Origin: Chloroflexota bacterium
GTDB taxonomy: Bacteria; Chloroflexota; Anaerolineae; UBA3071
DNA length: 9,732 nt
Direction: 5' to 3'
Assembly: GCA_014383605.1 (NCBI GenBank)
Contig: JACNHM010000175.1
Location: 1-9,732 of the forward strand
Both the position numbers and the translations under genes were made by a program. Below, piece by piece: positions 1 through 8,613 of the stretch (the stretch's first letter is position 1; the number at the start of each line of letters is the position of its first letter). Below the pieces are notes generated by a model. It made no database searches. It saw only the letters and a program-made list of their open reading frames with translations, and was not told the DNA's origin.

Positions 1-882
1 GCGCTGGTGCGGGTCACGCTGGCGGGCATCTGCAACACTGACCTGGAGCTGATCAAGGGCTACATGGGCTTCCTCGGCGTGCTGGGGCACGAGTTCGTGG
101 GCATCGTCGAGGAAAGCCCCGATCCGGCGCTGCGGGGCCAGCGGGTGGTGGGCGAGATCAACGCCTCCTGCGGCGCATGTCCTACCTGCCGCGCCGGCCG
201 GCCGACCCATTGCCCGAACCGCACCACGCTGGGCATCGCCGGCCGCGACGGCGCTCTGGCCGATTTTCTCACCCTGCCGGCTCACCTTCTGCACGTGGTG
301 CCTGAAGCCGTCCCCGACCGCGCTGCCGTCTTCACCGAGCCGCTGGCGGCGGCGCTGGAGATCCTGGAGCAGGTGGCCGTGCGCCCCACCGACGGCGTCG
401 TGGTGCTGGGCGACGGCAAGCTGGGGCTGCTGGTGGCGCAGGTGCTGGCTCTGACCGGCTGCCATCTGGTCGCCGTGGGCCGCCACGAGAGCAAGCTGGA
501 CATCCTGCGACGACAGGGCATCGCCGTGCGCTTGGCCGACGATCCGCCCGCTCCGGGCGAAGCGGACATCGTCGTCGAATGCACCAGCAGCACTGAGGGC
601 TTCGCCATCGCTCGCCGTCTGCTGCGGCCGCGGGGCACGCTGGTGCTCAAGTCCACCTATCACGGCCTGGCCAGCGTGGACCTCACCGGCCTGGTGGTGG
701 ACGAGATCACGCTGGTCGGCTCCCGTTGCGGGCCGTTCGAGCCGGCGCTGCGGTTGCTGGCTGCCGGGTTGGTGGACGTGGAACCGCTCATTGACGCTGT
801 CTACCCGCTGGACGAAGGATTGGCGGCCTTCGAGCGGGCCGCAACTCGCGGCACCCTCAAAGTGTTGCTATCCATGGACTGA
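1..882 (+). CDS. Zinc-dependent medium-chain alcohol dehydrogenase family protein (5' partial)
   Basis: An NAD(P)-dependent oxidoreductase of the zinc-containing medium-chain (MDR) family, cytosolic, oxidising an alcohol or polyol; the substrate cannot be read from the sequence. The frame is open from base 1 and the family is usually ~340 residues, so about 25-40 N-terminal residues lie outside the window; the GTG at 7 is internal. Numbering visible codons from base 1: catalytic zinc ligand Cys11 in GICNTD, the GHE motif with His30 and Glu31, and Glu113 in TEPLA. The structural-zinc lobe has four cysteines (57, 60, 63, 71). The Rossmann loop GDGKLG (137-142) fits GxGxxG. All key residues are present, so it should be active. 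It ends at TGA 880-882. The next gene on this strand is over 500 bases away, so it is probably the last gene of its transcript. Family call is firm; sorbitol or threonine dehydrogenase-like roles are possible. Confidence 0.9.
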   Translation, partial: ALVRVTLAGICNTDLELIKGYMGFLGVLGHEFVGIVEESPDPALRGQRVVGEINASCGACPTCRAGRPTHCPNRTTLGIAGRDGALADFLTLPAHLLHVVPEAVPDRAAVFTEPLAAALEILEQVAVRPTDGVVVLGDGKLGLLVAQVLALTGCHLVAVGRHESKLDILRRQGIAVRLADDPPAPGEADIVVECTSSTEGFAIARRLLRPRGTLVLKSTYHGLASVDLTGLVVDEITLVGSRCGPFEPALRLLAAGLVDVEPLIDAVYPLDEGLAAFERAATRGTLKVLLSMD

Positions 883-906
883 GTACACTACCGACTGCGT
901 GGCCTC

Positions 907-935
907 TTGTGCTCTGAGGAACGGCGTGGTATAAT
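907..935 (+). promoter_or_regulatory. Sigma-70-like promoter (TTGTGC-N17-TATAAT)
   Basis: TTGTGC at 907-912 and a perfect TATAAT at 930-935 are 17 bases apart, the optimal spacing. A perfect -10 box is notable in such GC-rich DNA. No plus-strand gene starts nearby. Transcription would begin near 942 and meet the hairpin at 992-1021, then run antisense to the fmdB-type gene. It could make a short RNA or serve the distant carboxypeptidase gene. Prediction from motif match only. Confidence 0.4.
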
Positions 936-991
936 CTGCCAGAGGCTGCTGCTGACGAACAATTCCGCGAGAGGTGTCTTCTTGCACACAA

Positions 992-1021
992 AACGGCCAC
1001 TGACCGCAGCCAGTGACCGTT
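992..1021 (-). terminator. Rho-independent terminator of the fmdB-type gene
   Basis: An 11-bp stem (992-1002 with 1011-1021) has an 8-base loop. The only imperfect pair (997/1016) is C-A on the plus strand but a G-U wobble in minus-strand RNA. On the minus strand the stem is followed directly by TTTTGTGTG. Both facts favour termination of minus-strand transcripts, and the site lies 44 bases past the fmdB-type stop codon. On the plus strand a T-run follows only about 15 bases later, so termination there would be weak. Confidence 0.65.
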
Positions 1022-1065
1022 GTCTTCCAGTTTTTCGTTTTATCGGCTCAAACGGCTGATGATTC

Positions 1066-1323
1066 TCAGTGGTGACCGCAACCGCTGCAGGAACCGCCGC
1101 TGCAGGAACCGCCGCTGCAGCCGGCGCAGCCGCCGGAGCCGGCCACGGAGCGGGTCTCGCCGCTCCCGTTGCCTTTGCTGAAGGCGGCGAAGAGGGAGAG
1201 CTGTCGCCGTGCTTCCAGGCCCGTGCATTGCGGGCAGGCGATAGGGGCATCGGCCTTGCTCATGCTGCGCAGGGCTTCAAAAGTGATTTCACAATCGGGA
1301 CAATAGTACTCGTATAGCGGCAT
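1066..1323 (-). CDS. FmdB-family zinc-ribbon protein with Cys-rich tail
   Basis: An 85-residue protein of the FmdB/putative regulatory zinc-ribbon family. The start MPLYEYYCPDC is the hallmark of the family. Two CxxC knuckles (C8/C11 and C30/C33) would bind one zinc. The family is often called regulatory, but its biochemical role is poorly known. The C-terminal tail (about 62-85) is almost only Gly, Ser and Cys (C66, 69, 74, 79, 82) and ends in HH, so it may bind metal; part of it is encoded by a 15-bp tandem repeat. The ATG at 1323 is chosen because it gives the family's N-terminus and has GGAG seven bases upstream; an in-frame ATG at 1350 lies within the heptamer leader and is unlikely. It has its own promoter and terminator, so it appears to be a single-gene unit between convergent and divergent neighbours. 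Confidence 0.9.
   Translation of the reverse strand: MPLYEYYCPDCEITFEALRSMSKADAPIACPQCTGLEARRQLSLFAAFSKGNGSGETRSVAGSGGCAGCSGGSCSGGSCSGCGHH
1082..1120. repeat. 15-bp tandem repeat inside the zinc-ribbon tail
   Basis: The 15-mer CCGCTGCAGGAACCG occurs at 1082-1096 and 1097-1111, with nine bases of a third copy at 1112-1120. On the minus strand it encodes a Gly-Ser-Cys repeat in the tail of the FmdB-type protein. The repeat is in frame, so copy-number changes would only lengthen or shorten the Cys-rich tail. Confidence 0.85.
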
Positions 1324-1325
1324 GG

Positions 1326-1367
1326 CCGAACTCCGAACTTCAGACTTCAAACTCCAGACTTCAAAAC
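1326..1367. repeat. Degenerate heptamer tandem repeat, unit YCRRACT
   Basis: Six back-to-back 7-mers: CCGAACT, CCGAACT, TCAGACT, TCAAACT, CCAGACT, TCAAAAC. Differences are almost all transitions. The array fills the predicted 5' leader of the fmdB-type gene, between its promoter and start codon, and supplies the GGAG used as ribosome-binding site on the minus strand. It resembles the short tandemly repeated repeats described in cyanobacteria in unit length only. Confidence 0.85.
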
Positions 1368-1368
1368 G

Positions 1369-1397
1369 ATTTTACACTCGTTTGCTCATTTCGTCAA
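1369..1397 (-). promoter_or_regulatory. Sigma-70-like promoter of the fmdB-type gene
   Basis: Read on the minus strand, TTGACG (plus 1392-1397) and TAAAAT (plus 1369-1374) are separated by 17 bases. Both boxes are one base from consensus. The predicted start is near 1362, which places the whole heptamer array in the untranslated leader of the gene starting at 1323. Confidence 0.65.
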
Positions 1398-1406
1398 GAA
1401 CAGAAG

Positions 1407-1426
1407 CTCAGCATGACTCAGCATGA
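1407..1426. repeat. Tandem 10-mer CTCAGCATGA x2 at the carboxypeptidase start
   Basis: Two perfect copies of CTCAGCATGA (1407-1416 and 1417-1426) directly abut the first palindrome at 1427. Each copy contains an ATG. The first (1413) opens the long frame; the second (1423) is out of frame and meets TGA after three more codons. Confidence 0.8.
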
Positions 1427-2651
1427 CCGTCGAATGAATTCGACGGCTGTTACAGGAAACCCGTTCAAACGGGTTGGATTCAGCACGTTTCAACGTGTTT
1501 GTGGTAACAGGCCACGAATTCGTTCGTGGCATTCGCGGCTACATTCATGGCATTCGCGGCTCCTCGTTTTCCTGCTTCTGCTCAGCTTGCTCAACCTCGG
1601 CTTCGGGCCGCCGGTGCTGACCAGCGGCGGCACGCCGCCGCTGCGGTTGTACCCGTACCAGGTGCAGGAGTTGGTCAGCCTGACGCAGCCACCGGCGGTT
1701 ACTGCCCGGGCGGCGCTGCTGGCCGACGGGCGCACGGGCACGATCCTTTTCCAGCGGGCCGCCCACGAACGGCTGGCCCCCGCCAGCATGACCAAGATCA
1801 TGACCGCGCTCCTGGCCCTGGAGCAGGGCGATCTGGCCGACGTGGTGACCGTGCCGCCGGCGGCGCTGACGGTCGGCGAGGCTAGCATGTGGCTGGAGTC
1901 GGGCGAGGTGGTCACGCTGCAGGATCTGCTGTACGGCTTGCTGCTGGTTTCGGCCAACGACGCCGCGCTGACCATCGCCATACACATCGGGGGCTCGATG
2001 GAGGGGTTCGTCGCCCTGATGAACGAGCGGGCGGCGGAGCTGGGCCTGGCGGATACGCACTTCGTCAATCCCCACGGCCTGGACGACCCGCAGCACCTCA
2101 GCAGCGCGGCCGATCTGCTCACCCTGACCCGCGAGGCGCTGGGCCATGCCGACTTTGGGCGCATCGTGGCCACACCACAGGCTACGGTCGCCGGGCGCGC
2201 TTTGGTTAGCACCAATGAGTTGCTGGGCACTTACGGGGGCGCCGACGGCGTGAAGACCGGCACGACCGACGCCGCGGGGGAGTGTCTGGTCGCTTCGGCG
2301 ACGCGCAGTGAGGGGCAAGCCCTCGTCGTCCTGCTGGGCAGCGACGACCGCTACGCTGACGCCGCCGCGCTGCTCGATTTCTACTTCCAGCACTACGGTT
2401 GGCGGGCGCTGGAGTTGCCGACGAATCGGCTGAGCGGCTACGAAGACAGCGCCGGGCAGGGCTGGACGCTGCGGCTGGGCGAGCAGCAGGCCGCGCTCTT
2501 GCCCCGCTGGCAATGGCCGCTGGTGCAGCTTTTCCGCTGGATGGATCCCGGGGTGCAGCCCGCCGCCGGCGGCGTGATCGGCGCCGCTCGTTTCACCGTC
2601 GGACGCGACCTGCTGGCGGAGCTGCCCATGTACGCTTCTGGTAGTGAGTAA
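1413..2651 (+). CDS. D-alanyl-D-alanine carboxypeptidase, peptidase S11 family
   Basis: A penicillin-binding protein that removes the terminal D-Ala from peptidoglycan stem peptides outside the membrane. All three active-site motifs are present in the frame from 1413: SMTK (S125-K128, nucleophile and base), SAN (180-182) and KTG (281-283). A hydrophobic run (about 50-62) preceded by many arginines is a signal peptide or membrane anchor. The domain is followed by ~130 residues without a recognised motif. The start is uncertain: residues 1-50 are encoded by palindromes and a 21-bp repeat, and no good Shine-Dalgarno precedes ATG 1413, ATG 1434 or GTG 1497. The true start may be any of these, or the repeat may have captured the 5' end. 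The catalytic part is intact. Related symbols (dacA, dacB, dacF) cannot be told apart here. Confidence 0.9.
   Translation: MTQHDRRMNSTAVTGNPFKRVGFSTFQRVCGNRPRIRSWHSRLHSWHSRLLVFLLLLSLLNLGFGPPVLTSGGTPPLRLYPYQVQELVSLTQPPAVTARAALLADGRTGTILFQRAAHERLAPASMTKIMTALLALEQGDLADVVTVPPAALTVGEASMWLESGEVVTLQDLLYGLLLVSANDAALTIAIHIGGSMEGFVALMNERAAELGLADTHFVNPHGLDDPQHLSSAADLLTLTREALGHADFGRIVATPQATVAGRALVSTNELLGTYGGADGVKTGTTDAAGECLVASATRSEGQALVVLLGSDDRYADAAALLDFYFQHYGWRALELPTNRLSGYEDSAGQGWTLRLGEQQAALLPRWQWPLVQLFRWMDPGVQPAAGGVIGAARFTVGRDLLAELPMYASGSE
1427..1530. repeat. Compound palindromic element with cloverleaf folding potential
   Basis: Four perfect palindromes follow one another. P1 is CCGTCGAAT/ATTCGACGG (1427-1446, spacer GA). 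P2 is AACCCGTT/AACGGGTT (1458-1475, spacer CA). P3 is CACGTT/AACGTG (1484-1497, spacer TC). P4 is GCCACGAA/TTCGTGGC (1511-1530, spacer TTCG). CTGTTAC (1447-1453) and GTAACAG (1504-1510) pair around P2 and P3. That closing stem abuts P1 and P4 with no gap, so the whole folds as hairpin, three-way junction, hairpin. The element lies in the 5' end of the carboxypeptidase frame. It could be a repeat element, a structured leader or a regulatory RNA. Confidence 0.75.
1525..1566. repeat. 21-bp direct repeat adjoining the palindromic element
   Basis: Two tandem 21-base units (1525-1545 and 1546-1566) agree at 15 of their first 16 bases and share GGCATTCGCGGCT (1528-1540, 1549-1561). In the carboxypeptidase frame they encode SWHSRLH then SWHSRLL. 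The first unit overlaps the right arm of palindrome P4. The 21-base period keeps the frame. Confidence 0.75.
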
Positions 2652-2662
2652 CACGCCACTGC

Positions 2663-2690
2663 GTGAAACGTAAAACGCAAAACGTAAAAT
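2663..2690. repeat. Degenerate heptamer tandem repeat, unit GYRAAAC
   Basis: Four consecutive 7-mers: GTGAAAC, GTAAAAC, GCAAAAC, GTAAAAT, with a decayed fifth (GCAATTT) to 2697. The array occupies the short gap between the carboxypeptidase stop and the rluB start, ending about 20 bases before the ATG. It has the same unit length and transition-rich variation as the array at 1326-1367 but a different unit sequence. Confidence 0.8.
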
Positions 2691-2711
2691 GCAATTTTCG
2701 GATAGTCAGAG

Positions 2712-3518
2712 ATGTCACTAGAACGACTACAGAAAATCTTGGCTCGCGCCGGAATCGGTTCCCGCCGGGCCTGCGAGGAGCTAATCCGCCAGGGCCGCGT
2801 GCGGGTGGATGGGCAAGTAGCCACGTTGGGCTGCAAGGTGGATCCACGGACAGCCACGATCACCGTGGATGGCCGGGCGTTGTCCGTGGCCGAGCCGAAG
2901 CGTTACATCGCCGTGCACAAACCGCCGGGCATCCTTTCCGTGATGGAGGACGACCGCGGCCGCCCGGCGCTGCGCGGGCTGGTGCCGGTGCAGGAACGCC
3001 TCTACCCGGTGGGGCGGCTGGACCTGAACAGCGAGGGGCTGGTGTTACTCACCAACGACGGCGAGCTGGCCCATCGGCTGACCCATCCCCGCTACAGCCA
3101 TCCCGAGGAATACCTGGTGCTGGTGGAAGGCAGGCCGGACGACGACGCGCTGGCTCGCCTGCAGCGCGGCGTGGTGGTGGAGGGGCGACGCACGCGGGCG
3201 GCGCAGGTGCTGCGGCTGACACAGCCGCCGGCCGATGTCCCCGAGCGATCCGTCGTTTCCACGCAGCCCACGACCTGGCTGCAGGTCACGCTGCGGGAGG
3301 GACGCAAGCGGCAGCTCCGGCACATGTGCGATGCCGTGGGACATCCGGCGCTGCGGCTGGTTCGCATAGCCATCGGCCCCTTGGGGCTGGGCTCGCTGCC
3401 GCCGGGCCAGTGGCGAGAACTGACCAGGCAAGAGGTGCGGGGCTTGCGACAGCCGACGCCCGCGGGTAAGGCCGAGGACGGGAGGGGGAAAAGAGGGAGG
3501 CGAGGGAAACAGCGATGA
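2712..3518 (+). CDS. rluB: 23S rRNA pseudouridine synthase, RsuA/RluB family
   Basis: A 268-residue enzyme that isomerises a specific uridine to pseudouridine in ribosomal RNA, most likely 23S rRNA. An N-terminal S4 RNA-binding domain (about 2-60, beginning SLERLQKILARAGIGSRRA) is followed by the catalytic domain. The catalytic aspartate is D104 in the family signature GRLDLNSEGLVLLTNDGEL. A second conserved motif is EGRKRQLRHM. The C-terminal tail from about residue 250 is rich in Gly, Arg and Lys because it is encoded by a purine-rich tract that doubles as ribosome-binding region for the next gene. Its TGA overlaps the next ATG (ATGA at 3515-3518), so the two are translationally coupled. 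No strong Shine-Dalgarno was seen before ATG 2712, but the start matches the family N-terminus exactly. RsuA and RluB are hard to separate by eye; RluB is preferred. Confidence 0.88.
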   Translation: MSLERLQKILARAGIGSRRACEELIRQGRVRVDGQVATLGCKVDPRTATITVDGRALSVAEPKRYIAVHKPPGILSVMEDDRGRPALRGLVPVQERLYPVGRLDLNSEGLVLLTNDGELAHRLTHPRYSHPEEYLVLVEGRPDDDALARLQRGVVVEGRRTRAAQVLRLTQPPADVPERSVVSTQPTTWLQVTLREGRKRQLRHMCDAVGHPALRLVRIAIGPLGLGSLPPGQWRELTRQEVRGLRQPTPAGKAEDGRGKRGRRGKQR

Positions 3519-4960
3519 CGACGGGCGCTTCTTCGCATAGTCAAAATCCTCAGATTCCAGGCCCAGGGAAGAGACGCCGCCCGTCCACCATCGCCATTGA
3601 CGGGCCGGTGGCTTCCGGCAAGAGCACTCTCGGTGATCTGCTGGCCAAACGGCTGGGCTACCTCTACTTCGATACCGGCGTCATGTACCGCGCCGTGGCC
3701 TGGGCGGCGCTGGATCGGGGCCTGGATCCCGAAGACGACGAGGCCGTGGCCCGGCTGGCGGAGTCCATGCGCATTGACGTCACCCCGCCCACGGTGGACG
3801 ATGGCCGCCAATACAGCGTCTATGCCGGCGGCGTGGACGTGACCTGGGCCATCCGCACACCGGAGGTGGACGTCGCCGTGTCCCCCGTCTCGGCGAACCC
3901 GGGCGTGCGGGCGGCGCTGACGCCGCAGCAGCGCCGCGTCGCCCTGGCGGCGGGCGGCGTGGTCATGGCCGGACGGGACATCGGCACGGTGGTGCTGCCC
4001 GATGCCGATCTCAAGATCTACCTGGACGCCACTCCGCAGGAGCGGGCGCGGCGGCGTCAGCAGGAGATGCTGGCGCGGGGCCAGACGGCGGAGTACGAGG
4101 AAGTGCTGGCGGCGCTGCGCCGCCGCGATGCGGCTGACACGGAGAGGGAAGCTGCCCCGCTGCGTCCCGCCGGGGAGGCCGTGATCCTGGACAGCAGCCA
4201 GATGACCATCGAGCAGATGGTGGAGCGAGCGATGACTTTGGTGGAGGGGACGGGGGGAGGGGGAGACAAGGAGAGGAGGGGAAGAATGTTTAACTGGCGA
4301 CCGATATTGCAGCCTGTGCTGCGCTTTTTGCTCTGGCTGTTCGTGCGCGCGGGATACGAGGGCATGGAACGCATACCGCGGCAGGGGCCGCTGATCCTGA
4401 TGTACAACCACATCCACATCATTGACCCCCTGGTGCTGGTGGCGCACGTGCCCCGCTACGCCGTGGCCATATCCAAGGTTGAGGTCTTCGGTTGGCCCGT
4501 CGTCGGCCCGCTGGTGCGGCTTTACCCGACCATTCCCGTGCACCGCGGCGAGATGGACATGACCGCCGTGCGCCAATCGCTGGCCGTGCTCCAGGCCGGC
4601 CAGGCGCTGATCGTCGCCCCCGAGGGGACGCGCAGCCGCAGCGGCACGCTGATGCAGGCCAAGCGGGGCATGATCTTCCTGGCCCAGCAGACCGACCCGC
4701 TGATCCTGCCGGTGGCCGTGACGGGCACGACCGCTTTTTCGGCCAGGCTGAAGCGGCTGCGGCGCGTGCCGGTGCGCTACCGCTTCGGGCGGCCCTTCCG
4801 CTTCCGCTGGCCCGAGGGCAAGCCGAAGCGGGAAGTGATGCAGCAGATGGCCGACGAGGCCATGTACGAGCTGGCGCGGCTGCTGCCGGCGGAGATGCGC
4901 GGCGTCTACAGCGACCTGGAGGCGGCAACGACGGAGTGGCTGCGCTTCGAGGAGGAATGA
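3515..4960 (+). CDS. cmk: Cytidylate kinase fused in frame to PlsC-type acyltransferase
   Basis: One open frame of 481 codons joins two enzymes. Residues about 24-250 are cytidylate kinase, which phosphorylates CMP/dCMP with ATP: P-loop GPVASGKST (30-38), DTGVMYR (53-59), GRDIGT (153-158). Residues 258-481 are a 1-acyl-glycerol-3-phosphate acyltransferase for phospholipid synthesis at the membrane: a hydrophobic start near 267-277, catalytic NHxxxxD (N298, H299, D304) and EGTRS (370-374). The joint (about 246-257, GTGGGGDKERRGR) is encoded by a purine-rich tract containing a strong Shine-Dalgarno before an in-frame ATG at 4286. The frame may therefore yield both a fusion and free PlsC, or it may be two adjacent genes whose dividing stop was lost. 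The kinase has ~20 extra N-terminal residues, with no alternative ATG. It is coupled to rluB by an ATGA overlap. Confidence 0.88.
   Translation: MTTGASSHSQNPQIPGPGKRRRPSTIAIDGPVASGKSTLGDLLAKRLGYLYFDTGVMYRAVAWAALDRGLDPEDDEAVARLAESMRIDVTPPTVDDGRQYSVYAGGVDVTWAIRTPEVDVAVSPVSANPGVRAALTPQQRRVALAAGGVVMAGRDIGTVVLPDADLKIYLDATPQERARRRQQEMLARGQTAEYEEVLAALRRRDAADTEREAAPLRPAGEAVILDSSQMTIEQMVERAMTLVEGTGGGGDKERRGRMFNWRPILQPVLRFLLWLFVRAGYEGMERIPRQGPLILMYNHIHIIDPLVLVAHVPRYAVAISKVEVFGWPVVGPLVRLYPTIPVHRGEMDMTAVRQSLAVLQAGQALIVAPEGTRSRSGTLMQAKRGMIFLAQQTDPLILPVAVTGTTAFSARLKRLRRVPVRYRFGRPFRFRWPEGKPKREVMQQMADEAMYELARLLPAEMRGVYSDLEAATTEWLRFEEE
4274..4288 (+). promoter_or_regulatory. Internal Shine-Dalgarno and ATG for a separate PlsC
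   Basis: AGGAGGGG (4274-4281) precedes the in-frame ATG at 4286-4288; the AGGAGG core is six bases upstream, close to ideal. Starting here gives a complete 224-residue PlsC beginning MFNWRPILQPVLRF. This is the strongest ribosome-binding site in the rluB-cmk-plsC cluster, so independent initiation of PlsC inside the fused frame is likely. Confidence 0.7.
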
Positions 4961-5019
4961 AGCGAGTGCCTTCTGGGCTTTTGCAGTATGTGTTTACCGA
5001 GTCATGCGCGCCCGAGGCA

Positions 5020-5046
5020 ACCACTAAGGACACGAAGGACACAAAG
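5020..5046. repeat. Left arm of 27-bp inverted repeat (AAGGACACG-type 9-mers)
   Basis: The arm is built from 9-base units of the type AAGGACACG and AAGGACACA. It pairs with 5217-5243 at 25 of 27 positions. The two arms enclose 170 bases containing the GxxExxY remnant. Translated in the remnant's frame it reads TTKDTKDTK, which is repeat rather than protein-like sequence. Confidence 0.85.
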
Positions 5047-5079
5047 AGTGCACAAACAAACGGGGGAGGAGTATGGCGA

Positions 5080-5214
5080 AAAGTGGACGATATTCACCCC
5101 ATCCACCAGGCCCAGTTGATGTCCTATCTCAAAGCAACCGGCCTGAGGCTGGGCTTCGTCATCAATTTCAATGTCCCGCATCTAAAGGGGGGTATCCGCC
5201 GTGTTGTGCTCTGA
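5080..5214 (+). pseudogene. C-terminal remnant of a GxxExxY-family protein
   Basis: The last ~44 codons before TGA 5212-5214 carry the conserved end of the GxxExxY family, small (~125-residue) proteins of the PD-(D/E)xK nuclease superfamily with unknown function. The recognisable pieces are DDIHPIHQAQLMSYLKATG, then LRLGFVINFNVPHLKGG, then RRVVL. The catalytic region and the GxxExxY motif that should precede them are missing, replaced by the 9-mer repeat arm, so this is a decayed or truncated gene. An ATG at 4957 opens an 85-residue frame through it, but that start overlaps the plsC stop with the ribosome-binding site too close, and the frame is mostly repeat. The stop codon sits two bases before the right repeat arm. 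Family assignment is from memory of the conserved tail. Confidence 0.75.
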
Positions 5215-5216
5215 CC

Positions 5217-5243
5217 CTTGGTGTCCTTCGTGTCCTTCGTGGT
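5217..5243. repeat. Right arm of 27-bp inverted repeat
   Basis: This is the reverse complement of 5020-5046 with two mismatches (plus positions 5220 and 5238). Its units read TTCGTGTCC on the plus strand. It begins two bases after the stop codon of the GxxExxY remnant, which suggests that gene and repeat arms form one unit. Confidence 0.85.
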
Positions 5244-5281
5244 GAATGAGAAACACGGTAAGCGAGCATCTCTCGCAAAAC

Positions 5282-5315
5282 AAAGCCCCTTTCGCATAGC
5301 AACGAAAGGGGCTTT
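5282..5315. terminator. Bidirectional rho-independent terminator
   Basis: A perfect 13-bp stem (5282-5294 with 5303-5315; arm AAAGCCCCTTTCG) has an 8-base loop. On the plus strand the stem ends in TTTT (5313-5316). On the minus strand it runs into TTTGTTTTG. It lies between two convergent transcription units, so it can end both the rluB-cmk-plsC transcript and the restriction operon; the hsdR stop is 78 bases away. Confidence 0.85.
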
Positions 5316-5393
5316 TGAGGTGGTGTGTTAACGTTGGATATGCCGATAGGGACTTTGCTGTTTTGTTGGTTGCGATGACGTGTTAGACGCCCT

Positions 5394-8600
<3,207 letters not shown>

Positions 8601-8613
8601 TCTGCCGCCATCC

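Larger units (their letters stand above)
4961..5393. other. Gene-free stretch between convergent operons
   Basis: This stretch separates the cmk-plsC frame (plus) from hsdR (minus). It contains a 27-bp inverted repeat, a C-terminal remnant of a GxxExxY-family gene, and a bidirectional terminator, each listed separately. The last ~75 bases before hsdR (5317-5393) hold nothing I can support. No complete gene is seen. Confidence 0.8.

Noticed and set aside
1324..1350. Upstream ATG at 1350 for the zinc-ribbon gene
   Set aside because: It lies within the heptamer array and would add residues before the family's invariant MPLYEY start.
1427..1566. CRISPR-like array
   Set aside because: The palindromes differ from each other and there are no regularly spaced identical repeats with unique spacers.
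3092..4576. A 494-codon open frame on the minus strand opposite rluB and cmk
   Set aside because: The composition is His/Arg/Pro-rich shadow sequence with no domain; the plus-strand genes are certain.
4957..5214. An 85-residue gene starting at the plsC stop (ATGA)
   Set aside because: The ribosome-binding site is too close to the ATG, and half of the frame is 9-mer repeat. Only the GxxExxY tail is meaningful, so it was listed as a pseudogene.
5325..5390. Possible integron attC site downstream of hsdR (GTCTAAC on the minus strand, GTTAAC near 5330)
   Set aside because: Only one core box fits RYYYAAC. The partner does not fit GTTRRRY, and the interior arms do not pair.
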